64,000 nucleotides of DNA from Clostridium drakei (GCF_000633595.2 NZ_JIBU02000018.1:672-64671); one strand, 5' to 3'; counted from the first letter of the stretch, positions 1 to 9,959 are shown. Notes: a model not told the origin generated them from the sequence alone. Translations and numbers: made by a program.

Positions 1-541
1 GTCCTGTCGCTTTCGGAGCTTTTGCCGTCCTGGCAAAAATTACGAAATTTTTCAATATCTTAAGCAAAGAACTTCTAAAATTCGTTCGAATCTTCCTTCA
101 CAGCATATATCAGTCTCCATACAGTTGAAATTTACTTCTCAGTGCATTGCGTATACATATAATACATTATTACATGATTCTCAATAGAAAACTCAGATTT
201 TATAATACTTATTATCCAATTTATGCATATTTTAGCTGTTTTAATAATATTCTATGACGGAGCCTGAAAAAATAATAAATTTGTTGATTATTACATTCAT
301 GAGATACTTGCATGTTTTTTTATGTTATATTTTTCAACAACTTAAATAATAAATTTCTTTTAAAGTATTTCTATATATGTAGAAAGCAAGTTGCTTTTAA
401 ATGAAATATATTAGTCTAGCAGCAAGCTACGCCTTAATTTTTAAGCATTATAGTTGTGATTATAAATATAATTTTGACTTACTAAAACCACTTACCATAT
501 ATCACGGAATAAAAGTTAAAATCCAAACTTCCACTGCACCC
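1..541. other. Intergenic region; small hairpins only
   Basis: No convincing gene is seen. The first ~110 bases are richer in G+C than the rest and contain a perfect hairpin (TTTTGCC at 20-26, GGCAAAA at 32-38). On the minus strand this stretch looks like a structured or repeated element, but no second copy exists in this window. A second small hairpin (AAAGCAA/TTGCTTT, 383-397) lies downstream of the chemoreceptor that ends at 542, and is a weak terminator candidate because it lacks a clear T-run on the minus strand. Confidence 0.3.
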
Positions 542-2569
542 TTATGTCGCAATATGCTTATTATTATCACTTAGCTTAAACTTACTAACTATATCATCAA
601 GTTTTTCAGATATACCATTGAGCTTCTGCATGCTCACATTTATGTTTTCAATTGAATTATTTTGTTCTTCAACTGAAGCTGCTAATTCCTGACTCCCTTC
701 AGAGGACTTTTCTGAAATGAAGGATATATTTTCTATTGACTTTACAACTGAATTTTTGTCTGCATCAACTTCATTAATTTTTTCAACCAAAGCATCTATG
801 GTTAAAATCATTTCATCCATGGATTTTTTCATTATATCAAATGATTCATTGGATTTTTTCATGCTCTCATTGACTTCGGTATTAGTTTTGGCTACACATT
901 CAATATTCTTTAATACCATTTCTATTTCTTCTCGTATTTCATTTACCACTTTGGAAATATTGCTTACAGATTTTTTGGTTTCTTCTGAAAGTAATCTAAC
1001 TTCTCCTGCTACCACTGAAAATCCTTTTCCTGCTTCACCTGCTCTTGCAGCTTCAATAGCTGCATTTAATGCAAGCAAGTTAGTTTGATCTGATACTGAC
1101 TTTATTTCATCTACTATTTTAACTATGGATTTGGACTTTTCGGCAAGATCATTTATACTCCTTGTGGCTTCCAAAACGGTTTTATTATTATCATTTAGTT
1201 TTAAATTTAATGATTTTATCTTCAATATTCCAGTGTCGTTTATACTTTTTACATTTGAAAAATGTTCTTTGAATTTATTTGCATTACTTGTTATATTATT
1301 TATTTCAGCAGATAAATCATTTAATTTTTCATTTCCTTTATTTGCTTCAACTGTTTGTAAAACTGAGTCACTAGCCATTTCTTCAGCTGTTTTTGAAACT
1401 TCTTCAATTGATGTTGAGGATTCACTTAATGCATGTAATATACTATTTGAATACTCAAGAATATCATAGGAACTGTTTTTTATAGTTTGAACTACAGAAG
1501 TTAAAGTTTTGGAAAGTGATTGTATATCACATGCTATATCCGCTAATTCATCTTGATTATTAATAACACTATCTAATTTATCTGTATTATAGTTGAAATT
1601 TAATTTTCCTATTTGTGATATTACATATCTTATATTATCTATAGGTCTTGATATTATTATGGCAATGTATCTTGAAAATATAATAGCTGCAGCTATGCAT
1701 ATAATTAATATAATTAGGTTTAATGCTATAAGAGAACGAAGGTCTTTTGTAAATTCACTTTTAGGAACTGCAAATCCAACAGTCCAATTGGATGCATTGA
1801 CCTTAGATGCCGAAAAGTATTTGTTTATTCCATCATAATCATCCATATTTATGATTTGTCCATTTTTTTCTGTAATAGTTTTGTATTTTCCACCCTTAAA
1901 GTCATATAAACTTTTAAGCTTGTCTTTTTCAGGCTTTAAATCTTTATAAGGATGGACTAATACATTATTTCTATCATCAATTAAATAACCATAGCTATTT
2001 TCAATTGGTTTTGCTTTTTCTATTACATTTGTGATGGAGTCCATTTTTATATCTTCGGAAACTACGCCTAGTAGTACTCCATCTTTTGATACAGTGGTAG
2101 ATATTGATACAACCATTTTCTTAGTTACCAGATCATAATAAGGCACATAGACCACTCCATTTTTTGAAAGGGCATTTTTGTACCAATCTCTTTTTGTAGG
2201 ATCAAAATCTGCTGGAGGAATCCATCCTGATCCATCTATGTGAGTTTTATTTGTAAATCCCATATATAAATCTGAAATATTAGGATTTGCTTTAAGTTTT
2301 TGCTTAAAATAACCTGTTAATTTATTATTGTCATCTATTATATTGTTATCATACATATTATCAACAATATCTTTAAATTTTATGGTTTCTTTATCAAGCC
2401 ATCCATTTACAATTTCAGAATATTTTTCAGATGATATGCTCATTTTATTACTATATTGATTTATAAGTATGTTTTTGGATATTAAATAACTTCCAGTAGA
2501 TGAACAAAATAATAATAAAACAATTAATAACAGCATTGAAAAGGTTATTCTGTTTTTTATACTATTCAT
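542..2569 (-). CDS. Methyl-accepting chemotaxis protein with dCache sensor
   Basis: Membrane chemoreceptor that senses an extracellular ligand and signals to CheA/CheW. From N to C: TM segment (~10-30), a periplasm-side double-Cache domain (~35-275), second TM (~280-302), HAMP, and a long coiled-coil signalling domain whose hairpin tip holds the conserved [16 protein letters not shown] near residue 505. The sensor contains RDWY followed by PYYD, resembling the amino-acid/amine-binding dCache_1 motif, so an amino-acid-like ligand is possible (inference). The start at 2569 is preferred because AAGGAGG lies 9 nt upstream; an in-frame ATG 57 nt earlier has no ribosome site. It is a single-gene unit divergent from the MFS exporter, and no other che genes are nearby. 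Confidence 0.93.
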   Translation of the reverse strand: MNSIKNRITFSMLLLIVLLLFCSSTGSYLISKNILINQYSNKMSISSEKYSEIVNGWLDKETIKFKDIVDNMYDNNIIDDNNKLTGYFKQKLKANPNISDLYMGFTNKTHIDGSGWIPPADFDPTKRDWYKNALSKNGVVYVPYYDLVTKKMVVSISTTVSKDGVLLGVVSEDIKMDSITNVIEKAKPIENSYGYLIDDRNNVLVHPYKDLKPEKDKLKSLYDFKGGKYKTITEKNGQIINMDDYDGINKYFSASKVNASNWTVGFAVPKSEFTKDLRSLIALNLIILIICIAAAIIFSRYIAIIISRPIDNIRYVISQIGKLNFNYNTDKLDSVINNQDELADIACDIQSLSKTLTSVVQTIKNSSYDILEYSNSILHALSESSTSIEEVSKTAEEMASDSVLQTVEANKGNEKLNDLSAEINNITSNANKFKEHFSNVKSINDTGILKIKSLNLKLNDNNKTVLEATRSINDLAEKSKSIVKIVDEIKSVSDQTNLLALNAAIEAARAGEAGKGFSVVAGEVRLLSEETKKSVSNISKVVNEIREEIEMVLKNIECVAKTNTEVNESMKKSNESFDIMKKSMDEMILTIDALVEKINEVDADKNSVVKSIENISFISEKSSEGSQELAASVEEQNNSIENINVSMQKLNGISEKLDDIVSKFKLSDNNKHIAT

Positions 2570-2819
2570 ACAGCATTGCCTCCTTAATTTGATAATTTTA
2601 TATTTTTTCATAGGTATATTTATCAAAATATTAATATTATAGTACTATATTTGATGAATTTTTGTAATAACCTCTGCGATACGTTAACGATTTGTTAACA
2701 TTTCTTTTATATAATGAAGAGTATAAAAAGAACATTCATATATTTACTGTATCTTCAAAGTATTTGGTGTGATATAATTTTTAAAGGAAATTTTCAATGG
2801 TAAGGAGGAAATGCTGAAT

Positions 2820-4271
2820 ATGGGAAAAACAACTGATGAAAAAACATCTTTACAATTATCGAATCATAAAAGAAAGCTTGCTATTGCTGCAGTTGCACTA
2901 GGTACTTTTATGTCTGCATTAGATTCCAGTGTAGTAAACATAGCATTACCTAATATAAGCGCTCACTTTAATACAAATCTTTCAACTATTGAATGGGTTG
3001 TAATGTCTTATCTTCTTATAATAAGTAGTCTGCTCATTACATATGGACGAATGGGAGATATGTATGGACATAAAAAAGTTTATGTTAGAGGATTTATAAT
3101 TTTTACTTTAGGATCTTTTTTATGTGGAATATCACCAAATATAATTATTTTAATCATTTCACGTATTATTCAAGCAATAGGAGCAGGGATGCTTATGTCC
3201 ATGAGTTCTGCTATTATTACAAATATTACGCCTTCAGAAGAACGTGGAAAGTCTTTAGGTATAATAGCTGTTTCTGTTTCAATTGCGCTTGCCACAGGTC
3301 CGGTTATAGGAGGTATTTTAACTTCTCTTTTAGGATGGGAGAGTATTTTCTATATTAATATACCTATTGGAATATTTGGTTGTTTTTTTGCTGAAAAAGT
3401 TATTCCTAAAAGTACAATTATTGATAAGCAGCCATTTGATATAAAAGGTTCTGTACTAATTTTTGCATCATTAATTACTATACTTCTTCCACTAAGCTAT
3501 ACTGAAACCTACGGATGGGAAAATCCTTATATAATAACTTCACTTATTGGAGGAATAATGCTACTTGGGCTTTTTATTTTTGTAGAAAAGAAAGCACAAT
3601 ATCCTATGATGGATTTAAGCATGTTTAAAAACAAGCTTTTTTCCATGAGTAATTTATCAGCACTTTTAAGCTTTATAGCACAATTCTCGGTAATATTAAT
3701 TATGCCTTTTTATCTACAGCAATTAAGAGGACTTCCGCCATCAAAGGCAGGATTCTTAATGATACCTATGCCTCTTACTACTATGTTTATAGCTCCTATA
3801 AGTGGTGCTATTTCTGATAGAATAGATAGTAGATATATCAGTGCATTAGGTATGGCTATAGCCTCATTTGGCATCTACCTTTTAAGTAATTTAAAAATTG
3901 GATCTTCCCATAGTTATATTGCTATGGCCCTTATGATTACAGGTTTAGGTACTGGCTTATTTCAGACTCCTAACAACAGTGCTATAATGGGCAGTGTTGC
4001 AAACAATAGAAGAGGTATTGCTTCAAGTATACTTGCTACTATGAGAAATATAGGAATGGTACTAGGAATAGCAATATCTGGTGCAATTTTTAGTACTCAT
4101 CAAAATTACTTACTTAGAACTCTCTCAACAAAAGGATTAAATGCTAATGAAATAAAGGTTCAAGCCTTTACTGGAGCTCTTCATCTTGCATATACAGTAG
4201 GTGCTGCAATAGCATTTGCTGCTATTGTAACATCGCTAATAAAAGGTACAACTAAAAGGACAAATAAGTAA
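2820..4271 (+). CDS. MFS drug exporter, DHA2 (EmrB/QacA) family
   Basis: Proton-driven multidrug exporter of the 14-TM DHA2 family. The hydrophobic segments cover nearly the whole ~483 residues, and motif C (ATGPVIGGIL) and the early motif with LDSSVVNIALP are visible; the latter is typical of EmrB/QacA members. Two in-frame ATGs follow the AAGGAGG at 2802-2808: 2811 is only 2 nt away, 2820 is 11 nt away and is preferred. It is transcribed alone, divergent from the chemoreceptor across a ~250-bp gap. The substrate cannot be told from sequence. Confidence 0.9.
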   Translation: MGKTTDEKTSLQLSNHKRKLAIAAVALGTFMSALDSSVVNIALPNISAHFNTNLSTIEWVVMSYLLIISSLLITYGRMGDMYGHKKVYVRGFIIFTLGSFLCGISPNIIILIISRIIQAIGAGMLMSMSSAIITNITPSEERGKSLGIIAVSVSIALATGPVIGGILTSLLGWESIFYINIPIGIFGCFFAEKVIPKSTIIDKQPFDIKGSVLIFASLITILLPLSYTETYGWENPYIITSLIGGIMLLGLFIFVEKKAQYPMMDLSMFKNKLFSMSNLSALLSFIAQFSVILIMPFYLQQLRGLPPSKAGFLMIPMPLTTMFIAPISGAISDRIDSRYISALGMAIASFGIYLLSNLKIGSSHSYIAMALMITGLGTGLFQTPNNSAIMGSVANNRRGIASSILATMRNIGMVLGIAISGAIFSTHQNYLLRTLSTKGLNANEIKVQAFTGALHLAYTVGAAIAFAAIVTSLIKGTTKRTNK

Positions 4272-4366
4272 ATATATTGATTTAATAACTTAATTTGGCT
4301 AAACAATTAAAAATGTGGTAATATTTAAAGTAGAAATATTATTTCATGACTTAATAGGAGGCTAAT

Positions 4367-5056
4367 ATGGTTAAAATTGATTTAAAAGTTAATCAAGGCA
4401 GTCCTCAGTATAGTTGTAGTTCTTGTAGTGATTGTCAAAGTGTTTTTGGAAAGAGCTTATGTTCAATAAAAAATAGAGGATGCTGCTGGTATTTTCCTAA
4501 ATTTACACTGTATGAAATTCATAAAATGGCAAAAGAGGAAGATGGATTAAAAATATTGAATAGTATTGTAAGACTTCCCAAAGTAAAAATTTATAATTAT
4601 TATATTCATGCAAAAGGGTATTTTGATGAAATAGGGTACACAAGATATATTAAAACCGAGCATGTATATGATGTTTCTCTAAAGGATAAATCTATTTTCT
4701 TTAGAGCATGTCCATTTGTAAATCAAGGAATAGGATGTATGCTGCCTGAGAAATATAGAAGCTATGTGTGCAACTTTTTTATTTGTGCTGAAGTAGTAAA
4801 AAAGGTACAAAAATATGATGAATTTAAAAATTATATAAATGAGCGCACCAATTATGTTAGATGGATTGAATGGGAGAACTTTTCCCTTGAAGAATTTTTA
4901 GCTGAGAAAAAATTAAATTTAGAGGACAATTTTGAGGAAGTTATAGAGGTTCTTAAAGATATGCCATTAGAGGAATATGAATTTAGGAGCTTAAAACCAA
5001 TAGTAGCAATAGAAAAATTTAGTGATTATGAAAAGAAAAAAATTGGAATAAATTAG
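4367..5056 (+). CDS. YkgJ-type cysteine-cluster protein (putative Zn/Fe-binding)
   Basis: Soluble 229-residue protein rich in cysteines: an N-terminal CSSCSDC cluster, a CC pair at RGCCWYF, then FRACPFV..GIGCML and YVCNFFIC. This arrangement is that of the YkgJ/UPF0153 family, annotated as a zinc- or iron-chelating domain; the biochemical role is unknown. AGGAGG lies 5 nt before the ATG. There is no membrane segment or signal peptide. It ends just before a hairpin shared with the convergent TPR gene. Family assignment rests on the cysteine pattern only. Confidence 0.7.
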   Translation: MVKIDLKVNQGSPQYSCSSCSDCQSVFGKSLCSIKNRGCCWYFPKFTLYEIHKMAKEEDGLKILNSIVRLPKVKIYNYYIHAKGYFDEIGYTRYIKTEHVYDVSLKDKSIFFRACPFVNQGIGCMLPEKYRSYVCNFFICAEVVKKVQKYDEFKNYINERTNYVRWIEWENFSLEEFLAEKKLNLEDNFEEVIEVLKDMPLEEYEFRSLKPIVAIEKFSDYEKKKIGIN

Positions 5057-5075
5057 GCATTTTAAATGTGGCAGA

Positions 5076-5098
5076 CTCATACTTATTAAAAGTATGAG
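5076..5098. terminator. Hairpin between convergent genes
   Basis: Perfect 9-bp stem (CTCATACTT / AAGTATGAG) with a 5-nt loop, 20 nt after the stop at 5056 and 10 nt before the end of the opposing TPR gene. The T-run is short, so termination efficiency is uncertain. Confidence 0.6.
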
Positions 5099-5108
5099 CC
5101 CTTTAAAT

Positions 5109-6029
5109 TTATAAACTGTATTTAGCTACAAATTCTTTAAATGAATTTGACTTTTTTATATTTTCCAATTCTTCATCTTCCAAAATGTATTTCAAGAACT
5201 CAGGATACAGCTTTAAAGCCATAATTATATCTTCACAAGCCCTATTTTCTTCACCAATCAAGGCATAAAAACAACTTCTGTTATAATATAAAAAATGTGT
5301 TTCACTGCAATTATTAATTCCACTAGATAAAACTTCTATGCCTTTTTTTGTATCTGCATATTTATAGATTACAGCTAAATTTAAATAACTGTATTCATAA
5401 CTCTTATTTTTTTCAATTGCTCTTTCATAGAAGTTAATTGCTTTTTCTATCATATTAAACTTATAATAAATTACTCCCATATTGAACAAAGCTAAATAAT
5501 TATTAGGATCTATCCTTAAAGCTTTTGAAAACTTCTTATAGGCAGCACCATTTTCATTTCTTTCTTCATAAATGCATCCTAGGTTTAAATTTGCCCAAAA
5601 ATCCATAGGATTTAGGCTTAACAATTTTTCATAAGTTTCTATTGCTAAAGCTTTTTTTTCAGATACATCATAAACATTAGCTAAGAAAAAATAAGCTTTA
5701 TGATAATTTGGATTTATATAAATAGCTTTATTATATAACTTTATAGCTTCTTCATAATTTTCTTCTTCATCATATATTGTAGCTAAACCGTAATAAGCTC
5801 TTTCTTCATAGTTATCTATGCTTAAAGCTTCCTTATAATAATCTTTGGCTTTCTCTGATTTTCCTAAAAAATCATATATTAAAGCTAAATTAATTATTGC
5901 ATCTATATCTTCACCGTTTGAAAGTTCATAAGCTCTATTATATAAATTTAGTGCCTTAATCAATTTGTTTTTCTCAAAAGCTTCTTCTGCTTTTTCTAAA
6001 TATTTATTAATTTGCATATCATCCTTCAT
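5109..6029 (-). CDS. Tetratricopeptide-repeat protein
   Basis: A 306-residue protein built almost wholly of about seven or eight TPR helix pairs (repeated patterns such as A.YGLA.IYDEEENYEEAIKLYNKA and LALFNMGVIYYKFNMIEKAI). TPR arrays bind partner proteins; the partner here is unknown. No signal peptide or catalytic domain is visible. The ATG at 6029 has weak AAAGAG upstream, whereas an ATG 12 nt later (6017) has AAGGATG, so the start may be either. It is divergent from the HEAT-repeat methyltransferase at 6199. Confidence 0.85.
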   Translation of the reverse strand: MKDDMQINKYLEKAEEAFEKNKLIKALNLYNRAYELSNGEDIDAIINLALIYDFLGKSEKAKDYYKEALSIDNYEERAYYGLATIYDEEENYEEAIKLYNKAIYINPNYHKAYFFLANVYDVSEKKALAIETYEKLLSLNPMDFWANLNLGCIYEERNENGAAYKKFSKALRIDPNNYLALFNMGVIYYKFNMIEKAINFYERAIEKNKSYEYSYLNLAVIYKYADTKKGIEVLSSGINNCSETHFLYYNRSCFYALIGEENRACEDIIMALKLYPEFLKYILEDEELENIKKSNSFKEFVAKYSL

Positions 6030-6198
6030 AAATACACTCTTTCTATTAAATTATTTTAATTTGAATAGTTAAAATTATTAGCATTCAACAATTTTAATCC
6101 AGTTCTTTAATTATAGCATTTATATAATCTTGTGGTATACTTTATTAGGACTAGAAGATAGTGAAGGTTGTTAAATTGAAGCATAAGAGGTGAATTAA

Positions 6199-7818
6199 AT
6201 GAAAGAGATAAATTATACAAAATTAATAGAAGATCTAAAAAATGCTGATGATAGGCAGAGAGCTGAAATAATAGATAAACTTTCAAGGAATTATAATAAT
6301 GCAATGCCGTTGTTGTGGTCAGAAGCCTTAAATCAAGATAATCCAAGAGCAGTACTTTCTGTTATAAGAGATATTATAAAGAAAGAGAAACCTAGAGGTA
6401 TATTTAAAAGAACTGTGGGGCATTCCAAACAAAAGCTTAGTGACCTTCTGAAACATTCAGATCCCAAAGTTAGAAAGAATGTATGTGGAATTATTGGTGA
6501 AATGGGTGATTCAAAATATTTAGAGGCTTTATATAGTGCATATGGTTCAGAGGAACAGCTATTTGTAAAATCATCATATGTACTTGCAATAGGAAATTGT
6601 GGTGGAATTTTGGATGCAGAAAAGCTTAAGTCAATATTTGAAGAATTAATAATTAAAGAAAAATCTCCAAAAGATAAAAATTTGGCTGTAAAGGATGAGA
6701 AGCACATAAATGAAGAAAAACGTGCACTTACAAGGGCTATAGCTAAATTATCTCCTCCAAAGCCTCATGAATTTACAGGCTTTAAGAATCCTGTACCTAT
6801 GATATTAACAACTATGAATGATCATTTTCAAATTACTTTAATGGATCTTAAAGAAAAATCAATTAAAGGCACAACTGTGACTGAAGGTATATATATTGAA
6901 GAAAAGGATTTAAAAAAAGTCTACGAATGTAGAACTTTTTATGAACTTCTCTTTCCTTTAGAATCTTGTAGTAATCTTGAACTTAATTATAAGGTAGTAG
7001 CGGATAAAATTATAAAGACAAATATTATAAGCTTTTTAAATCAGTGTCATGCAGGAGATAGTAACAACCCATTTTGGTATAGAGTTGAATTTAAAACTAC
7101 AGATCACAGCAGGGAAAGATCGGAGTTTGTAAAAAACTTATCTAGAGAACTAGATGAAATTTCAGGTGGAAATTTAAAAAACAGCCCTTCCTCTTATGAA
7201 ATTGAGATTAGGATAGTTGAGAAAAACAATTTATGTAGTGCATTCATCAAGCTATATACATTAAATGATAATAGATTTGATTATAGAGAAAAATCGCTAG
7301 CTGCATCTATAAATCCTGTAACTGCAGCTATTGTAATGAAAAATATAGAAAAATGGCTAAAACCTAATGCTAAAGTTATAGATCCGTTTTGTGGTGCAGG
7401 AACTATGCTAATTGAAAGAGCTAAATTAAAAGATTTTAAAAGCTTGACAGGAGTTGATATATTTAACACAGGTATTGCATATGCAGAAGTAAATTCTTAC
7501 ATAGCTAATGTTAAAATAGAATTAAAATGTGAAGATATATTAGAATTCTACTCAAGAGATCGTTTCGATGAGATGATATCAAATATGCCTTTTGAAAGTA
7601 AGTCAGGAGTTAGCAGCTTTAACACTAGATTGTATAGTGAATTTGTAAATAGGATTCCTAGTATTGTAAGACAAGGGGGAATGGTATTTCTTTATACAGT
7701 AGAAAAAAATTTACTTAAGGAAAGTTTGATAGATAATAAGTATCTTAAGATTATTGACACTATAAAGATGGAAAGTGGCGGCTTGATTCCTCACGTGTTT
7801 GTAATAAGGGTTTTATAA
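6199..7818 (+). CDS. HEAT-repeat protein fused to THUMP/UPF0020-like methyltransferase
   Basis: A 539-residue two-part protein. Residues ~1-150 show HEAT-like helical repeats (LSDLLKHSDPKVRKNVCGII, then a second unit). The C-terminal ~190 residues form a class I SAM-dependent methyltransferase with the motif DPFCGAGTMLIE (SAM loop) and a catalytic-type SNMPFE in place of the usual NPPY/DPPY. The core resembles UPF0020/Trm11-type RNA methyltransferases, so an RNA substrate is likely (inference). RBS AAGAGGTG precedes the ATG at 6199. It is a single gene ending at a strong hairpin. The HEAT fusion is not the standard RlmL or Trm14 architecture. Confidence 0.75.
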   Translation: MKEINYTKLIEDLKNADDRQRAEIIDKLSRNYNNAMPLLWSEALNQDNPRAVLSVIRDIIKKEKPRGIFKRTVGHSKQKLSDLLKHSDPKVRKNVCGIIGEMGDSKYLEALYSAYGSEEQLFVKSSYVLAIGNCGGILDAEKLKSIFEELIIKEKSPKDKNLAVKDEKHINEEKRALTRAIAKLSPPKPHEFTGFKNPVPMILTTMNDHFQITLMDLKEKSIKGTTVTEGIYIEEKDLKKVYECRTFYELLFPLESCSNLELNYKVVADKIIKTNIISFLNQCHAGDSNNPFWYRVEFKTTDHSRERSEFVKNLSRELDEISGGNLKNSPSSYEIEIRIVEKNNLCSAFIKLYTLNDNRFDYREKSLAASINPVTAAIVMKNIEKWLKPNAKVIDPFCGAGTMLIERAKLKDFKSLTGVDIFNTGIAYAEVNSYIANVKIELKCEDILEFYSRDRFDEMISNMPFESKSGVSSFNTRLYSEFVNRIPSIVRQGGMVFLYTVEKNLLKESLIDNKYLKIIDTIKMESGGLIPHVFVIRVL

Positions 7819-7830
7819 TTAATTTATATT

Positions 7831-7862
7831 AGAAGGTGAATTGTATATACAATCTACCTTCT
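7831..7862 (+). terminator. Intrinsic terminator of the HEAT/methyltransferase gene
   Basis: Inverted arms of 16 nt with two central mismatches (AGAAGGT...ACCTTCT outer part, ATTGTAT/ATACAAT inner part), followed by ATATTTTCT. It lies 13 nt after the stop codon. Confidence 0.75.
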
Positions 7863-7917
7863 ATATTTTCTAAATAGATATACTAAACTGGAGGCCTCTG
7901 TCTGCTAAGAAGAAAAA

Positions 7918-8112
7918 TTATTCTATTATAGACTGTACTCTGCCAATTTTGCCATCCTGTAATCTTACTTTAATCCCTCTTGGGTGAAATTTAGAGTTTG
8001 TAAGGATATCTTTTACAACTCCTCTTGTTAATTTTCCTGTAGGTTGATCTTTCTTAAGTACTATGTCTACAACTCTTCCAGAATAAACATCTTCTCTTTT
8101 CTGTCCGTTCAT
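7918..8112 (-). CDS. ywbE: YwbE family protein (DUF2196)
   Basis: A 64-residue basic protein matching the YwbE/DUF2196 family: RVVDIVLKKDQPTGKLTRG in the first half and SKFHPRGIKVRLQDGKIGRV in the second. The family is small, widespread and uncharacterised; the fold is predicted to be a beta-barrel-like KOW/SH3 shape (inference). AAGGAG lies about 8 nt before the ATG at 8112. It is transcribed alone, toward the terminator of the methyltransferase gene. Confidence 0.85.
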   Translation of the reverse strand: MNGQKREDVYSGRVVDIVLKKDQPTGKLTRGVVKDILTNSKFHPRGIKVRLQDGKIGRVQSIIE

Positions 8113-8521
8113 TTTTTAATCTCCTTATTATAAGATATTCTTTAGTTAATATATTGACTTTTGCCTTTAATTTTATCATGGATAGATTATAACACTATTT
8201 TTATATTAAGTGAAACTTGTTAACTTAAAATTTATGCTATTTTATTTGTTAAGACTAATTTTCTTGTAATTTTAGTTAATGGGAATAATAGTGATAAAAT
8301 AAAGAATCTTACTAAAGACAGGTGTGTTAAAAAAATAACAAGAATTAACTTTTCAGAAGTATCTGATAAGAAAAAATATTTTTTTTTATTAGAGAAAATA
8401 ATGGAATTAAAAGGTTGTTTATACAATGTTTTCATGAATTTACATAACTCATCTTTTTATGTTAATAAAATAACTATTATGGTAATTTTGAGAATATTAT
8501 GCTAACATTAAAAGTGTTAAG

Positions 8522-8532
8522 TGGTCATACCA
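8522..8532. promoter_or_regulatory. FadR/LldR-type operator 1
   Basis: TGGTCATACCA fits the GntR/FadR-subfamily consensus TNGTNNNACNA exactly. It is about 630 bp upstream of etfB. Lactate operons of this type are usually controlled by an LldR/LctA regulator of that subfamily; the regulator gene is not in this window. Confidence 0.55.
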
Positions 8533-8743
8533 TACTGCCAGTTTTAAAAAAATTGATGTGTGGTTACTGCTTTGTTTATAATAATTTGCTTCAAAGTTTT
8601 AATTGAAGCAGTAGAGTTTTTGAATTAGCAATGATAAGGCGGATAACATTTTAATGAAGTCTTATATAGTCATTGTAAACGTTTTTTATAAGCACTTATA
8701 TATTTTGTAGTTTTGACTATATTGGGTTTCTCAAAAGTATTAA

Positions 8744-8780
8744 CTTAGTGGTATGACCATAATACTATATTACCACTAAG
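8744..8780. promoter_or_regulatory. FadR/LldR-type operator 2 inside a larger inverted repeat
   Basis: TGGTATGACCA at 8749-8759 fits TNGTNNNACNA and contains the reverse complement of operator 1's core (GGTATGACC versus GGTCATACC). It overlaps a perfect 10-bp inverted repeat, CTTAGTGGTA (8744-8753) and TACCACTAAG (8771-8780). It sits downstream of a TTGACT (8713-8718), so repression by blocking initiation is plausible. Confidence 0.6.
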
Positions 8781-8910
8781 CTGCATAAAAACATATGAGA
8801 AAAATTATGTAGAATTAATGAAAAATATTAAGTTAGCATTTGATCCTAAAAGTATGTTAAATTAAGTTGATTTTGCTAACAAATCATTTATATTTAGGGG
8901 AGGAATGAAC

Positions 8911-9065
8911 ATGAAATTAAAAAATATAACGCTTGTAAAAGATGAAAAACCAGGCTAGTTAGGATTAATAGAGCTAAAGCCTTAAAGATACTAAATTCAG
9001 GAACTTTAAGAGAATTATATACTAATGATGGCCAAAAGAAAGATGCAGTATTTATAAAAAGATAG
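8911..9065 (+). pseudogene. Frameshifted, truncated crotonase (enoyl-CoA hydratase) N-terminus
   Basis: A strong AGGGGAGG precedes ATG 8911, which reads MKLKNITLVKDEKPG and then stops at TAG 8956. In another frame the sequence continues LVRINRAKALKILNSGTLREL to a stop at 9063-9065. Joined, the two parts match the start of clostridial crotonase (pattern M.L.N..L.K....V.INRPKALNALNS.TLKE). The remaining ~200 residues are missing. It lies directly upstream of etfB, as expected for a relic of a crt-bcd-etfBA-type operon. Confidence 0.7.
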
Positions 9066-9154
9066 ATAAATATTAAAAAATAAAGTGAATTTTATGTAAT
9101 AAATTTTTTAGATTTATGGTAAGTATATACTAAAAGGTAAAGGGGATGAAAGTT

Positions 9155-9940
9155 ATGCAGATTCTAGTATGCGTAAAACAGGTTCCAGATGATTCTGTTG
9201 AAATTCATTTGGATGATAAGGTGAAAAAACCTAATTTAAATGGGGTTACTTCGGTAGCCAATGCATTTGACACATATGCATTGGAATTAGCCGTTCGCTT
9301 TATGGAAGCGCATGGAGGAAATGTCAGTGTATTAACTGTTGGAGCAGAGGATTCTTTGAATACGTTAAAAAATTGTCTTGCAGTAGGAGCAAAGGAAGCA
9401 TTTTTTATAAAAGATGACTTATATGCAGATTTAGATGCTCTTGGTACAGCTCATGTCTTAGCAGATGCAATTCATAAGATTGAAAAAGACAAAGATATGA
9501 AATTTGATTTGATTCTTTGTGGAAAAGAATCTACAGATGAAATTACAGGTCAAGTAGGAGCAATGCTTGCTGAAGAACTAGGGACAGGCTTCGTAAGCAG
9601 CACAATTGAAATTGATCTAGAAGAGAATGTTATGAAGGTTCATCAAGAAACTGAAGAAGGGTATAATGTAGTTTCTTTAGATTCTCCAGCGGTAATAACA
9701 ATAAGTAAACCAAATTATGATCCGCGTTATCCTACCATTAAAACTAAGATGGCAAGTCGTAAAGCAGTTATTCCAACTTATTCAGCTGCAGAAATTGGAG
9801 AGGTAAAACAAGCAAAGGTAAATTGTATTGAATATGTTGAACCTCCTAAGAGAGAAGCTGGTATCAAAATTCAAGAGAAAGATGTTACATTGGCAGTAAG
9901 TACTGCTTTAGAACAAATGAAAAAGGATAAGGCAATCTAA
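9155..9940 (+). CDS. etfB: Electron-transfer flavoprotein beta subunit (lactate dehydrogenase-associated)
   Basis: Beta subunit of an EtfAB heterodimer; in electron-bifurcating Etfs it carries the FAD that exchanges electrons with NAD. The N-terminus MQILVCVKQVPDD and the nucleotide-binding loop CGKESTDEITGQVGAM are typical. The ATG at 9155 is preferred (AAAGGGG 9 nt upstream); an ATG at 9146 abuts the Shine-Dalgarno and would add three residues. First intact gene of the lactate operon, 19 nt before etfA. By analogy to Acetobacterium LctB it should help couple lactate oxidation to NAD reduction driven by reduced ferredoxin; this role is inferred from context. Confidence 0.93.
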   Translation: MQILVCVKQVPDDSVEIHLDDKVKKPNLNGVTSVANAFDTYALELAVRFMEAHGGNVSVLTVGAEDSLNTLKNCLAVGAKEAFFIKDDLYADLDALGTAHVLADAIHKIEKDKDMKFDLILCGKESTDEITGQVGAMLAEELGTGFVSSTIEIDLEENVMKVHQETEEGYNVVSLDSPAVITISKPNYDPRYPTIKTKMASRKAVIPTYSAAEIGEVKQAKVNCIEYVEPPKREAGIKIQEKDVTLAVSTALEQMKKDKAI

Positions 9941-9959
9941 TTAAGGGGGGAATAAAAGT

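Larger units (their letters stand above)
8113..8910. other. Degenerate intergenic region upstream of the lactate operon
   Basis: No intact gene. On the plus strand there is an 89-codon open stretch (8236-8505) with no start or ribosome site; it may be decayed coding sequence but no family is recognised. The rest is AT-rich and holds two FadR-type operators, listed separately. A possible -35 (TTGACT, 8713-8718) stands upstream of the second operator, with no convincing -10 at normal spacing. Confidence 0.4.

Noticed and set aside
717-1838. Three plus-strand open frames opposite the chemoreceptor
   Set aside because: They are antisense to a full-length, well-conserved methyl-accepting chemotaxis protein and have no ribosome sites or family matches.
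8232-8435. Minus-strand 67-codon frame in the gap before the lactate operon
   Set aside because: No ribosome site, Lys/Leu/Phe-rich low-complexity composition, and the opposite strand is just as open; it looks like chance in AT-rich DNA.
8911-8958. Regulatory leader peptide upstream of etfB
   Set aside because: The peptide MKLKNITLVKDEKPG and the next frame together match the N-terminus of crotonase, so a pseudogene explains it better.
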